DNA from: Pararobbsia alpina
Lineage (GTDB): Bacteria; Pseudomonadota; Gammaproteobacteria; Burkholderiales; Burkholderiaceae
Direction: 5' to 3'
DNA: 64,000 nt
Assembly (NCBI RefSeq): GCF_902859895.1
Contig: NZ_CADIKM010000010.1
Span: 109,862 to 173,861, forward strand
A program made the position numbers and the translations under genes. Positions 54,074-63,182 of the stretch are shown here, in pieces (position 1 is the first letter of the stretch; each line of letters opens with the position of its first letter). The notes under the pieces were generated by a model that searched no databases, had not been told where the DNA came from, and saw only the letters and a program-made list of their open reading frames with translations.

Positions 54074-55267
54074 ATGGAAGATGGGAAGCACGATCAGGGC
54101 GTAATAAGCAGGACATTCAGGGACGGCATGCTCGAGGTCGGCGACGGCCATTCGATCTATTGGCGCAGTCATGGCAATCCGGCCGCCCCCACGGTCGTGA
54201 TCCTGCACGGCGGGCCCGGTGGCGCGCTGAACCCGCGCTGGGCCGACTTCTTCGACCCGGCCAAATGGCAAGTCGTCATGTTCGACCAGCGCGGCTGCGG
54301 CAAGTCGACCCCGTTCGGCGAACTGCGCCACAATGGACTCGCTGAGCTGGTCGACGACATCGAGAAACTGCGCATCGCACTCGGCATCGACCGATGGGCG
54401 GTGTTTGGCGGTTCGTGGGGCACCACGCTCGGCCTCGCTTACGGCATCCGGTATCCGGAGCGCTGTCTCGGCTTCTTGCTGCGTGGGATCTTTCTCGCAC
54501 GACAGCAGGATATCGACTGGTTTCTCTGGGATGTCCGGCGCGTCTTTCCCGATGCGCACCAACGCTTTCTCGATGCGATCGAACAGGCCGTGGGCCGACG
54601 GCCGGCCAATCTTCGCGAGGTGCTCGACCTGACCGAAGCCCCGCTCGCGCGTTTCGACACGAACGGCCAGCGCCTCGCACAGGCATGGACGCGCTATGAG
54701 CACAGCCTCTCGTCGGTGGGGCCAATGCCCGCGGAACCACCGGCTTCGGGAACGTCGGAAGGACGGCCTTCGGCATCTTCGGCATCTTCGGCATCTTCGG
54801 CATCTTCGGCATCTTCGGCATCTTCGCCTTCGTCGCCTTCCTCGGCGTCTGCAACACCGTCTTCACCGCGAGCAGCGAGCGACCCGGCCATCGCCGGCAC
54901 ATCCGCTGTCGCATCGGACGTAACGACGGGGGACACGGCGTCCCCGAGTTCATCGAATGTACCGGCCTCGGCTATTTCGATGGCCTTGCTCGAGCGGCAC
55001 TATATGGCAAACGAATTGCCGCCCGCCCCGCTGCTCATGGGCATCCACCGGATCGCGCATCTGCCCTGCTACATCGTGCACGGGCGCTTCGACATGGTCT
55101 GCCCGGCCGACCAGGCACAGGCACTCGCCGATGCATGGACGAGCGCCCGGCTTTCGATCGTCAACGCGTCGGGACACTGGACTTTTGAACCCGGCATCGC
55201 GGCGACACTCAGGCGCGATGCGGGGCGCCTGCTCACCGACATCCGCACACAAGGCCTGCAGGCCTGA
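54074..55267 (+). CDS. pip: Proline iminopeptidase with Ser/Ala-rich insert
   Basis: This cytoplasmic alpha/beta-hydrolase peptidase removes N-terminal proline. It shows the oxyanion motif LHGGPGGALNPRW, FDQRGCGKSTPF, the nucleophile elbow GGSWGTTLGLAYG, an Asp in HGRFDMVCP and a His in NASGHWTFEP. The product is about 397 residues, some 80 longer than typical. The excess is a Ser/Ala/Thr/Pro-rich stretch in the cap domain between WTRYEHSLSSV and MALLERHYMANELP, coded partly by six perfect copies of a 9-bp repeat (54772-54825). Starts at 54074 and 54128 are both possible. Confidence 0.88.
   Translation: MEDGKHDQGVISRTFRDGMLEVGDGHSIYWRSHGNPAAPTVVILHGGPGGALNPRWADFFDPAKWQVVMFDQRGCGKSTPFGELRHNGLAELVDDIEKLRIALGIDRWAVFGGSWGTTLGLAYGIRYPERCLGFLLRGIFLARQQDIDWFLWDVRRVFPDAHQRFLDAIEQAVGRRPANLREVLDLTEAPLARFDTNGQRLAQAWTRYEHSLSSVGPMPAEPPASGTSEGRPSASSASSASSASSASSASSPSSPSSASATPSSPRAASDPAIAGTSAVASDVTTGDTASPSSSNVPASAISMALLERHYMANELPPAPLLMGIHRIAHLPCYIVHGRFDMVCPADQAQALADAWTSARLSIVNASGHWTFEPGIAATLRRDAGRLLTDIRTQGLQA
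54772..54825 (+). repeat. Six perfect copies of the 9-bp unit GGCATCTTC
   Basis: The array lies in frame inside the proline iminopeptidase gene and codes for repeated Ala-Ser-Ser. Degenerate copies continue to about 54850. Because the unit is a multiple of three, copy-number change alters protein length without breaking the frame. Confidence 0.95.
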
Positions 55268-55286
55268 ACCCCAGGGGAGGACTTCC

Positions 55287-55529
55287 ATGAACGAAGCGAA
55301 CGCAATCCAGAAGCGCGCCGAAGAAGCGCAGGCCATCGAACGCGTGGTGCTTGCCACGCAGAAGGTGCAGACCGCGTTCAAGTCGCTGCAGTCACAGTTC
55401 CCGCCCGAGGGCAGCGGGCAACCGTCGAAGCTCGCGCTGCAGGTGCTCGACGCGGCGCTACAGGAACTCGAGGACGCGCAGATGGCTTTCGACGCCTTGC
55501 TCAATGACCTGCTCGACGGCGAGCGCTGA
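55287..55529 (+). CDS. Small coiled-coil protein, unknown function
   Basis: An 80-residue, mostly helical protein starts MNEANAIQKRAEEAQAIERV. GGGGAGG precedes the ATG by six bases, which is strong evidence that it is translated. A heptad-like pattern with many Glu, Gln and Leu residues suggests coiled-coil helices. It follows the proline iminopeptidase gene by about 19 bases and may be co-transcribed. I do not recognise a family. Confidence 0.65.
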   Translation: MNEANAIQKRAEEAQAIERVVLATQKVQTAFKSLQSQFPPEGSGQPSKLALQVLDAALQELEDAQMAFDALLNDLLDGER

Positions 55530-55645
55530 AACGGGTGTCCCGGCATGGTGGCCCGGGGCCGGCACCGCACCGCACCGCGGGTTCCATCAAGGATACTTTG
55601 CGTCATGCCCGCGATGCCGCACTGGCACTCTCCACGCCACCTGGC

Positions 55646-56269
55646 CTACGTCGGCACCTTGAACGCTTTGCGTGCACGCAGGGCGAGCGCGCGTGAGGCA
55701 CAACCTTCCTCGTGGTCGTTCACGAGACCCATCGCCTGCATCAGCGCATACATCGTGGTCGGGCCGACGAATTTCCAGCCGCGCCGCTTGAGCTCCTTGC
55801 TCAGCGCGATGGACTCCGGCGTGAGGGCGAGCGTGCCGAGCACGTCTCGCGTGAGCTTGGGGGGGCGCGTCTTCGGGTCGGGCTCGAACCTCCACAGAAA
55901 GGCGGCCAGCGAGTTTTCCTGCTCGAGCAGTTCGAGCAGACGCTGGGCATTGTTGATCGCGGCCTCGATCTTGCCGCGATGGCGGATGATGCCCGCATCG
56001 CCGAGCAGTCGTTCGACATCGCGTTCGCCGAAACGCGCCACCTTGGCGGCATCGAAGTTCGCAAACGCGGCACGGAACGCCTCGCGCTTGCGCAGGATGG
56101 TCAGCCAGCTCAGTCCGGCCTGAAAACCTTCCAGGCAGATCTTCTCGAAGAGACGGCGGCCATCGCTGACCGGATACCCCCATTCGGTGTCGTGATAGTG
56201 CTGGTACTCGGGGATGTCCCCGCACCAGTGGCACCGCGCGACTATCGCCGTATCTTTCGAGGTGACCAT
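55646..56269 (-). CDS. tag: DNA-3-methyladenine glycosylase I
   Basis: This base-excision repair enzyme removes 3-methyladenine from DNA. The 207-residue product starts MVTSKDTAIVARCHWCGDIP. The zinc ligands are visible: Cys in ARCHWCGD, His in YHDTEWGYPV, and His/Cys in NDHEEGC near the C-terminus. The helix-hairpin-helix core includes FQAGLSWLTILRKREAFRAA. AAGG precedes the ATG at 56269. It lies downstream of map on the same strand. Confidence 0.95.
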   Translation of the reverse strand: MVTSKDTAIVARCHWCGDIPEYQHYHDTEWGYPVSDGRRLFEKICLEGFQAGLSWLTILRKREAFRAAFANFDAAKVARFGERDVERLLGDAGIIRHRGKIEAAINNAQRLLELLEQENSLAAFLWRFEPDPKTRPPKLTRDVLGTLALTPESIALSKELKRRGWKFVGPTTMYALMQAMGLVNDHEEGCASRALALRARKAFKVPT

Positions 56270-56345
56270 GTCTGCCTTGTTCGATGAATCAATGGAAGCA
56301 AAAGGTGCAAAGGGCACGCAGCTCGCGCAGGGCGAGCCGGTGCGC

Positions 56346-57131
56346 TCAGGGTGCGGCGTACTGGCCCGTGCCTTCGGGCCACGGCGTGAGCAACTCGAAA
56401 CCGTCATCGGTCACCACGACCATATGCTCCCATTGCGCGGACCACGAACGGTCCCGCGTGACGACGGTCCAGTTGTCGTCGAGCACCTGGGTGGCCGCGC
56501 GGCCGGCATTGACCATCGGCTCGATCGTGAAGACCATGCCCGGCTTGAGACGCGTGCCCGTGCCGGGCTGGCCGTAGTGAAGCACCTGCGGGTCCTCGTG
56601 ATAGACCTTGCCGATGCCGTGCCCGCAGTACTCGCGCACGATCGAATAGCCTTCGCGATGCGCGACCCGCTGGATCGCATGGCCCACATCGCCGAGCGTC
56701 GCGCCCGGGCGGACCTGCCGGATCCCCGCGACCATCGCCTCGTAGGTGGTCTCGACGAGGCGCTTCGCGTCCTTGCCCGGGGTGCCGACGTAGTACATCC
56801 GGCTCGTGTCGCCGAAGTAGCCATCCTTGATCACGGCGACGTCGATATTGATGATGTCACCGTCCTTGAGTTTCTGGCCGGCGCTCGGAATGCCATGGCA
56901 GACCACCTGGTTCACCGAGGCGCAGATCGTCTTCGGAAAACCGTGATAGCCGATATTGGCGGGAATCGACCGCTGCCGCCCGACGATGAAGTCATGGCAG
57001 ATTGCATCGAGTTGTTCGGTGCTCACGCCCGGCCGCACGTGCGACCCGATCATCTCGAGCACATCGGCGGCGAGACGGCCCGAGATCCGAAGCTTGGCAA
57101 GGTCGTCGGGCGTTTTATAGGTAATGGCCAT
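56346..57131 (-). CDS. map: Methionine aminopeptidase, type I
   Basis: This metalloenzyme removes the initiator Met from nascent proteins. The 261-residue product has VNQVVCHGIPS (His), INIDVAVIKDGYFGDTSRMY (metal Asp residues), CGHGIGKVYHEDP (metal His) and the Glu-containing FTIEPMVNAG and QWEHMVVV segments. Length is normal. Unusually for a betaproteobacterium it is not next to rpsB/tsf here, so it may be an additional copy. Confidence 0.96.
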   Translation of the reverse strand: MAITYKTPDDLAKLRISGRLAADVLEMIGSHVRPGVSTEQLDAICHDFIVGRQRSIPANIGYHGFPKTICASVNQVVCHGIPSAGQKLKDGDIINIDVAVIKDGYFGDTSRMYYVGTPGKDAKRLVETTYEAMVAGIRQVRPGATLGDVGHAIQRVAHREGYSIVREYCGHGIGKVYHEDPQVLHYGQPGTGTRLKPGMVFTIEPMVNAGRAATQVLDDNWTVVTRDRSWSAQWEHMVVVTDDGFELLTPWPEGTGQYAAP

Positions 57132-57247
57132 GCAGGCAAGCTCAAGGAAGAGAAATCAGGCAGACCGCGCCGCACACGGGACGCACAGGCAACGGTGCCA
57201 TTTTATCGGGAGCAGGGGCGCTTTGCTTGCGCAATGTAAGGCGCGCT

Positions 57248-59293
57248 TCACACAGGCGTGTTGATCACCCGAGCCGCCGGATCGCCATCCTCGAGATGCT
57301 GTTCGCGTTCGGCCCGACGATCCGCCGCCTCGTCGTCGGCCGCATCCCGGGCGCGCTGGTCGTCCGACACCGGCACGCGTCGCGCGCCGAACTGCGACTC
57401 GGCCGCCAACACACAGGCCTCGGTCATATCGCGGAGGGTCGCGACCAGGTTCGCGTTGCCGAGATCTCCCACGGACGGCGCGCCCGGCGTGGCCCCATGC
57501 ACCCATTCGCGCCCGAGTCCGAACACGATGGTCGCACCCGGCACGCGCTGCTGGACGCGGCGAATCAGATAGCGCAGATAGAACGGCAAATATTCGGCAT
57601 CGAACGAGATAATGCAAACGAGCGGAGCCAGTTCGAGTTGCTCGACCGCGCGCCCGTCGCGCGCGAAGGACTCGGACTTCGCATGTCGAACTTCGAGCCC
57701 GTGCTTGCCGAGCAGTTGTACGGCGATCGCGGCGATCAGGTCGTCGAGCTCGCCGCGCCCGGAGATGCAGAGCACCGGCACGCGACCGCCCGCTTCGGTG
57801 CCGTCGACCGTCGGGACCAAGGTCTCGCCGCCCGCGAGCACATCGTGCGGCAGCGCCTCGGGCCCTTCGGTCGCCGGCACGCGCGCCAACGGTGCGTCCT
57901 CGACATCCTCGAGCCCCTCGACGAGGTCGAGCGTCGCCTGCTTGATGCGCTTGAGCTGCAATTCGGTCACGACGCCGCGTGCCATGTCGTTGTAGGCAAG
58001 CCGCAGGCCCTTGATCGCGACTTCGTCGTAGTAGGCGCTCAGCGAATTGTCGCGCAGCAGGACCTCGGCCTGCGACAGCGCCTCGTCGGGATCGCCCGCG
58101 AGAATGCGCTGGTAAAAGTTCTCGTCCGGTGTCAGCGCGGGTCGATCGCCGAACAGCACCTCAAGGAACTGCAGGCGGTCGACATGGCGGCCGAGAATCA
58201 CCAGGCACAGCGTGAGCGGGGTCGACAGGATCAGGCCGATAGGCCCCCAGATCCAGCTCCAGAAGATCGCCGCGACGATCACCGCGAACGGCGACAGTCC
58301 CGAGCTATGGCCGTAGAGCACCGGCTCGATCACCTGCGAGGCGAGAATCTCGACGAAGCCGAACAGGACGAGCGTCCAGACCATCATGGTCCAGTTCGGC
58401 TGGACCGCACCCGCGAGCAGGATGGCCATCGCGGCCGCGAGCCATGAGCCGATATAGGGCACGAAACGCAGCAGGGCCGCGAGCACCCCGAACAGCAGCG
58501 CACCCGGCAAACCGATCACCACGAGCCCGATCGCGATCACGGCACCGACGCCCGCGTTCATCGAAAGCTGTGCGACGAAGTAGCGGCTCAGTCGGCGAGC
58601 GGCCTCGTCCATCGCGGTCGTGGTCCGGTGCAGGTCGCGCGAGCCGACGAGCCGGATCATCCGGTCGCGCAGATCGCCCCGTTGGAGCAGGATGAAGATC
58701 GCGACCACGAGGACGATGCCCGAGGTCGCGAGCGGATTGACGACAGGCGACAGGAAACGCTGCGCGAGATCGAGCGGCGAGGCCGATGGCTCGTGAACCT
58801 CGACCGGCAGCGGACGCACGTCGGCATCGGGGTTGTCGGGCTGGGCCACTGCATTGTCCTGCACGTGCTGGCCGCTTTCCTTGAGCGCATGCGAAGCGCG
58901 CGTCAGCAGGTTGTCGGCGCGGCCGAGCGTTTTTTCCTGGACTGTGTTGATCTTGTCCTCGATGGTCGCCTGATAACGCGGCAGAGACGAGGCGAGTTGG
59001 GCAATCTGCACGCCGATCAGGCCGCCGACGGCGAGCACCACGAGCAAGGCGACCAGCACGGCCGCGATGACCGACGTGATCCTGCCTATGCGCAGAAGGC
59101 GCAACCAGTCGGCCAGCGGCGCGAGCAGGAAGCTCAGCAGAATCGCGAGGGTAATCGGAATCAGCACCGTGCGGCCGAAATACAAGGCGCAGACGATCAC
59201 GACACTGGTGATCAGCGTCGTCAATACCCGGATGCCGGGCGCTTCAGCGGGAGCGACCTGGGCGGGCGGGCGCGGCTTGGGAACGCCATTCAT
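57248..59293 (-). CDS. AI-2E family transporter with long cytoplasmic C-terminal region
   Basis: The 681-residue protein has the AI-2E/PerM membrane domain in residues 1-365, with several helices (LTTLITSVVIVCALYFGRTV at the start, LVVIGLPGALLFGVLAALLR and IEPVLYGHSSGLSPFAVIVA later). After it come about 310 soluble residues. One helical segment contains FYQRILAGDPDEALSQAEVL and AIKGLRLAYNDMARG. It is followed by a Rossmann-like part (PVLCISGRGELDDLIAAIAV and LVCIISFDAEYLPFYLRYLI) resembling B12-binding-like folds without the DxHxxG cobalamin motif. Function is unclear: the family includes permeases for signals, ions or unknown solutes. Confidence 0.88.
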   Translation of the reverse strand: MNGVPKPRPPAQVAPAEAPGIRVLTTLITSVVIVCALYFGRTVLIPITLAILLSFLLAPLADWLRLLRIGRITSVIAAVLVALLVVLAVGGLIGVQIAQLASSLPRYQATIEDKINTVQEKTLGRADNLLTRASHALKESGQHVQDNAVAQPDNPDADVRPLPVEVHEPSASPLDLAQRFLSPVVNPLATSGIVLVVAIFILLQRGDLRDRMIRLVGSRDLHRTTTAMDEAARRLSRYFVAQLSMNAGVGAVIAIGLVVIGLPGALLFGVLAALLRFVPYIGSWLAAAMAILLAGAVQPNWTMMVWTLVLFGFVEILASQVIEPVLYGHSSGLSPFAVIVAAIFWSWIWGPIGLILSTPLTLCLVILGRHVDRLQFLEVLFGDRPALTPDENFYQRILAGDPDEALSQAEVLLRDNSLSAYYDEVAIKGLRLAYNDMARGVVTELQLKRIKQATLDLVEGLEDVEDAPLARVPATEGPEALPHDVLAGGETLVPTVDGTEAGGRVPVLCISGRGELDDLIAAIAVQLLGKHGLEVRHAKSESFARDGRAVEQLELAPLVCIISFDAEYLPFYLRYLIRRVQQRVPGATIVFGLGREWVHGATPGAPSVGDLGNANLVATLRDMTEACVLAAESQFGARRVPVSDDQRARDAADDEAADRRAEREQHLEDGDPAARVINTPV

Positions 59294-59646
59294 AGGATTC
59301 TCGCAAATGAGCTACGGCGAAACGACGGTGCAAGGCGCTGGCACAGGCCGACCGGCGTTAGTTTTAAGCAAGGTGCATTCCCGGATCTGGCGCGGGTCTG
59401 CAAACTGGCGTCCGTCTCATAATAATGGACACCTCCCGCGCTTCCGTAGCGTCATTCGTTTGAGTCGTGTGTTTGCGGTAACAATCCGTTAGCGCAATCG
59501 ACATCCTGCTGGGCGGTGACTACGCGGGCGGCAGGATGCACAGATCCCCCGCGTGAACGCTGCCTTGAAAGCGGATTCGATGGTGTGCCGTCGCGGTTTG
59601 GTCGCTTCCCACATCGGCGAGGCCCCACATGGGGGGCCCGCATGCG

Positions 59647-60042
59647 TCACTTGCTCTTGCAGACGATTTGTCCGGCAATCGCCGGCCCGGTGTCGGGCTG
59701 GATTGCATCGAAGGTGGCGTCCGGCGCGTCGTCGGTGTAGACGCTGTCTCCGCTGGAATTGAGAAATTCGGTATGAACGACCTTGGCCTGCTGGTGCGCA
59801 CAGTCGAATATCATGCGCGTGAGGGTTGTCGTGAACACGATGCCACTGACCATCTGTGGCGTATTAAACGCGGTCTTCACCACGGTGTGCCGCGTCCCGT
59901 CCGGAAAGATGTCGGCGGCCTTGCGCTTCATCAACAACGTCTCGGAGCTGCTCTGTGCGATCGGCACCCAGTCTTCAAGCGGCTGCGCCGCGGCGACCAG
60001 GGGTAGCAGTGCGCCCAGTGCGATAAGAACCTTCTTGTACAT
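59647..60042 (-). CDS. Small exported protein, surface-adhesin E-like
   Basis: The 131-residue precursor starts MYKKVLIALGALLPLVAAAQ, a clear signal peptide. The mature part begins PLEDWVPIAQSSSETLLMKR and has a beta-sandwich-like pattern and two Cys (IFDCAHQ and IVCKSK) that could form a disulfide. The layout resembles small surface-adhesin protein E-like proteins of beta- and gammaproteobacteria, but this is a pattern match. It is divergent from the TonB-dependent receptor gene. GAGGATAG precedes the ATG at 60042. Confidence 0.72.
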   Translation of the reverse strand: MYKKVLIALGALLPLVAAAQPLEDWVPIAQSSSETLLMKRKAADIFPDGTRHTVVKTAFNTPQMVSGIVFTTTLTRMIFDCAHQQAKVVHTEFLNSSGDSVYTDDAPDATFDAIQPDTGPAIAGQIVCKSK

Positions 60043-60312
60043 GACTATCCTCGAAAGACGAGGCTCCAGTCTAGCCGACTGCAGGATCGAGCGCCGCGCC
60101 ACCCGCCGGATTGCTCCAACGCGTGCGGCTTGGTAGCGCGCTCGCAGCATGGCCGGGCACCCACGCGCGTCCACGGCGAGCCTGTCCTCGCGTGAGCTTC
60201 CGGGTCGAAATAGGGGACGACGCGCGACGGCAAAGGGCTGCTGACTGACATGACTCAAGGAATGTGCGCCTGAGTCCCGATGCTAGAGTCAAAAGTTCGA
60301 CCCTCGGCCATC

Positions 60313-62658
60313 ATGACACTTCGTACACGAAAGTATTTCGCCCGCGCGCATGCTCACCGTTCGCTCTTGCCACTCTCGCTCGCCCAGCTCTTCCTTTTGC
60401 CTGCATCGGCCAATGCCGAAGACAGTGACTCATCGCACACGCTGCCGACCGTCACAGTCGTCGAAGCACCCGCCGCGGGTCGCCCGCCTCTCGATCCCGA
60501 TCTGCCCGCGTCCGTGGAATCCGTCACGCGCGCGCAGTTCGAGAACTGGAATGTCGCCAGTACCGAAGACACGCTCAAATACATGCCCGGCCTCGCCGTG
60601 CGCAAGCGCTTCACCGGTGACCTCAATTCGATCATCGCGGTCCGGGGGACCAGCAGCTCGCAAAGCGCGCGCGGTCTCGTCTATGCCGACGGTCTGCTGA
60701 TCAGCAACTTTCTCAATAACACATTCTCGACCGCGCCACGCTGGTCATTGGTATTTCCGAACGAAATCGAGCGTGTCGACGTGATCTATGGTCCGTACTC
60801 GGCGCTCTATCCCGGCAACTCGATTGGCGCGACGGTTGACATCACGACACGCATGCCGGAGCGCTTCGAAACCGACGCGCAGATCAAGGGCTTCACTCAG
60901 CATTTCGATCTGTTCGGCGTCGACGGCCACTACAACGGCGGCGAGGCGAGCGCATCGGTCGGCGACAGGATCGGCAAGTTCTCGTTTCTCGTCGGCGCGC
61001 ATCATCTGTCGAACACGAGCCAGCCCCTCACCTTCGCGACGCTCGCGCAGTCGACGACGCCGGCCAAGCCGACCGATACGGTGGTCAGCGGCGCGCACTT
61101 CTACAACGATCAGAACAACAAACCGACCGCCGTGCTCGGCATCAACGGCGAGGGCATCGAACGCACCCTTCAGGACCAGTTGAAGCTCAAGCTGCAGTAT
61201 GACTTCACGCCGACGCTCACGGGCGGCTTCACGCTCGGCTACTGGCACCAGACCTATGACAGCGAAACCTCGACCTCCCTGCGCGACGTGAACGGGAACC
61301 CCGTCTACAGCGGCGAGCTGAGCATCGATGGCCAGCACTACACGGTGCCCGCCGCCGCGTTCGCGCCGAGCCGCGGCTACAGCGAGAACTGGCTGTACGG
61401 GCTGTCACTGCGCACGCATCGCGAATCGGGATGGAACGCCGAGGCCATCGCCTCGAACTTTGACGTGAGTCAGAGCGTGGCGCGCACCGCGGCGTCAGGG
61501 ATGCCGGAGAACGGCTCAGGCTCGGAACCCGGTCAGATCAGGTTTGGCGACGGCACCGGCTGGAAGACACTCGATCTCAAGGCGACCTACACCCCCGCCG
61601 AGCGGCGCGCCGGCTTCGGCGCAGGCGCACATACCTTGAGCTTCGGCTATCACTACGACAACTACTTCGTCGACGACCGGACCTACAAGACGTGGAGCTG
61701 GAGCGACGGTGATCCCACCAGTCTCGCAAATGCATTCAAGGGGAGTACCCGGACGCAGGCGCTCTTCGCCCAGGATGCGTGGCGGTTTCTGCCGCGCTGG
61801 CAGCTTGTCTATGGCATGCGCTACGAGGACTGGCGCGCGTACGGCGGTGCGCGCAGCGTGGCCGATTCGACGGTCGCTTACCCCGAGGCGGCCGCGCAGC
61901 ACTTCTCGCCAAAGGCATCGCTGTCGTTCGACGCGACCCAGGACCTGACATTGCGCGCCTCGGTGGGCAAAGCCTACCGGTATCCGACGGTCGGCGAGTT
62001 GTTCCAGGGGCAGATCAACGGCTCATCGATCGTCTTCAACAATCCCAACCTCAAGGCGGAGGAGGCACAGTCGAAAGAACTCACGGCCGAGTGGGCCCAT
62101 TGGAACGGACTGTTTCGCGTGTCGCTGTTCCAGGACGATGTACGCAATACCCTGTTCCGGCAGACCGATATCACCGTGATCCCGAACATCACGAACGTGC
62201 AGAACATCGACAGGGTCCGTTCGCGCGGGATCGAAACGAGCTATCAGGGGGAGGACGTCGGTATCCGCGGGCTGGACTTGCTTGCAAACATCGCATTCAC
62301 CCAGTCGAAAATACTCGAGAACTCGCGCAATCCCGAGACAGTCGGCAAACACTTCTACCGCATCCCCCTCTGGCGCGCGAATCTGGCGACGACGTATCGC
62401 GTCAATGAGCGATGGGCGGGAACACTCGGCGTTCGATTCTCGGGGCGGCAGTACAACACGCTGACCAATACCGACACCAACCCCGATGTGTACGGGGGCA
62501 CCAGCAACTACACGGTTGCGGAGGTCAAGCTGACGTACCGGCCGAACAAACACAGCAAGGTCGGCATCGGTATCGACAACCTTTTCGATACACGTTACTT
62601 CGTCTATCACCCTTACCCTGGCCGCACGCTCTATGTTGAAGCTTCGCTCGCTATCTGA
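60313..62658 (+). CDS. TonB-dependent outer-membrane receptor
   Basis: The 781-residue precursor starts MTLRTRKYFARAHAHRSLLP. A signal peptide (PLSLAQLFLLPASANA) is followed by a plug domain (about residues 45-175; TLKYMPGLAVRKRF, IIAVRGTSSSQSARGLVYAD, IERVDVIYGPYSALYPGNSI) and a beta barrel with a C-terminal aromatic end. Such receptors take up siderophores, cobalamin, haem, metals or sugars with energy from TonB. I see no cobalamin riboswitch or clear Fur box upstream, so the ligand is unknown. ATG 60313 is preferred over 60280. Confidence 0.93.
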   Translation: MTLRTRKYFARAHAHRSLLPLSLAQLFLLPASANAEDSDSSHTLPTVTVVEAPAAGRPPLDPDLPASVESVTRAQFENWNVASTEDTLKYMPGLAVRKRFTGDLNSIIAVRGTSSSQSARGLVYADGLLISNFLNNTFSTAPRWSLVFPNEIERVDVIYGPYSALYPGNSIGATVDITTRMPERFETDAQIKGFTQHFDLFGVDGHYNGGEASASVGDRIGKFSFLVGAHHLSNTSQPLTFATLAQSTTPAKPTDTVVSGAHFYNDQNNKPTAVLGINGEGIERTLQDQLKLKLQYDFTPTLTGGFTLGYWHQTYDSETSTSLRDVNGNPVYSGELSIDGQHYTVPAAAFAPSRGYSENWLYGLSLRTHRESGWNAEAIASNFDVSQSVARTAASGMPENGSGSEPGQIRFGDGTGWKTLDLKATYTPAERRAGFGAGAHTLSFGYHYDNYFVDDRTYKTWSWSDGDPTSLANAFKGSTRTQALFAQDAWRFLPRWQLVYGMRYEDWRAYGGARSVADSTVAYPEAAAQHFSPKASLSFDATQDLTLRASVGKAYRYPTVGELFQGQINGSSIVFNNPNLKAEEAQSKELTAEWAHWNGLFRVSLFQDDVRNTLFRQTDITVIPNITNVQNIDRVRSRGIETSYQGEDVGIRGLDLLANIAFTQSKILENSRNPETVGKHFYRIPLWRANLATTYRVNERWAGTLGVRFSGRQYNTLTNTDTNPDVYGGTSNYTVAEVKLTYRPNKHSKVGIGIDNLFDTRYFVYHPYPGRTLYVEASLAI

Positions 62659-63182
62659 ACAAGTGCGCGAGAATCCTTCTCCATCAGGACTAGTCTTTAC
62701 CCACATCCTACTGTCGTGAATTAAGGATACGAAGCATCCCGGTGATTTCGTGCGGGACGAGGAAGCCTCGTCAGATGACGGTAGCGCCGGGCGGAGAATC
62801 GTTGCGGCGATTCAGGTAGCCGCCGAGAGTGGCGGCAATTCATAGCACCGCCTGGCCCAGGGATGGCGCCTGATCCGGTGGGCGGCGTGTGCTATTGGAT
62901 GATTTCAGATGAATCCGAATTTGTATATGTATGTTTGAGTATTTCAATTAGATCGATTGATGGGGATAGTCGTCAACGACTGTCAGCGGGGCTTGTGACT
63001 GCCCGATGTGTGGGACACGATGGTGTCGTCGTACGGACCGCCTTTCTCCCTCCGGCGGGGTGGCTCGCACGATTCGATTTTGTGTTCCGTCGATGTCAAC
63101 GTTGCCCGGCGCGCCATTTCGATAACGCTGAGGTACGCGCCACTAAAAATATCGCATAACTAAAAATAGACGAGAGACCACT
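62659..63182. other. AT-rich intergenic region upstream of a haemagglutinin gene
   Basis: About 524 bases lie between the TonB receptor and the haemagglutinin gene. The part from 62890 to 63180 is clearly lower in GC than its surroundings and probably holds the promoter. A short GCCGCC...GGCGGC stem at 62819-62836 may end the receptor transcript. No gene is seen. Confidence 0.4.

Noticed and set aside
53888..54703. Minus-strand open frame opposite the start of the proline iminopeptidase gene
   Set aside because: No recognisable domain and composition of an antisense frame. The iminopeptidase on the plus strand has all its motifs.
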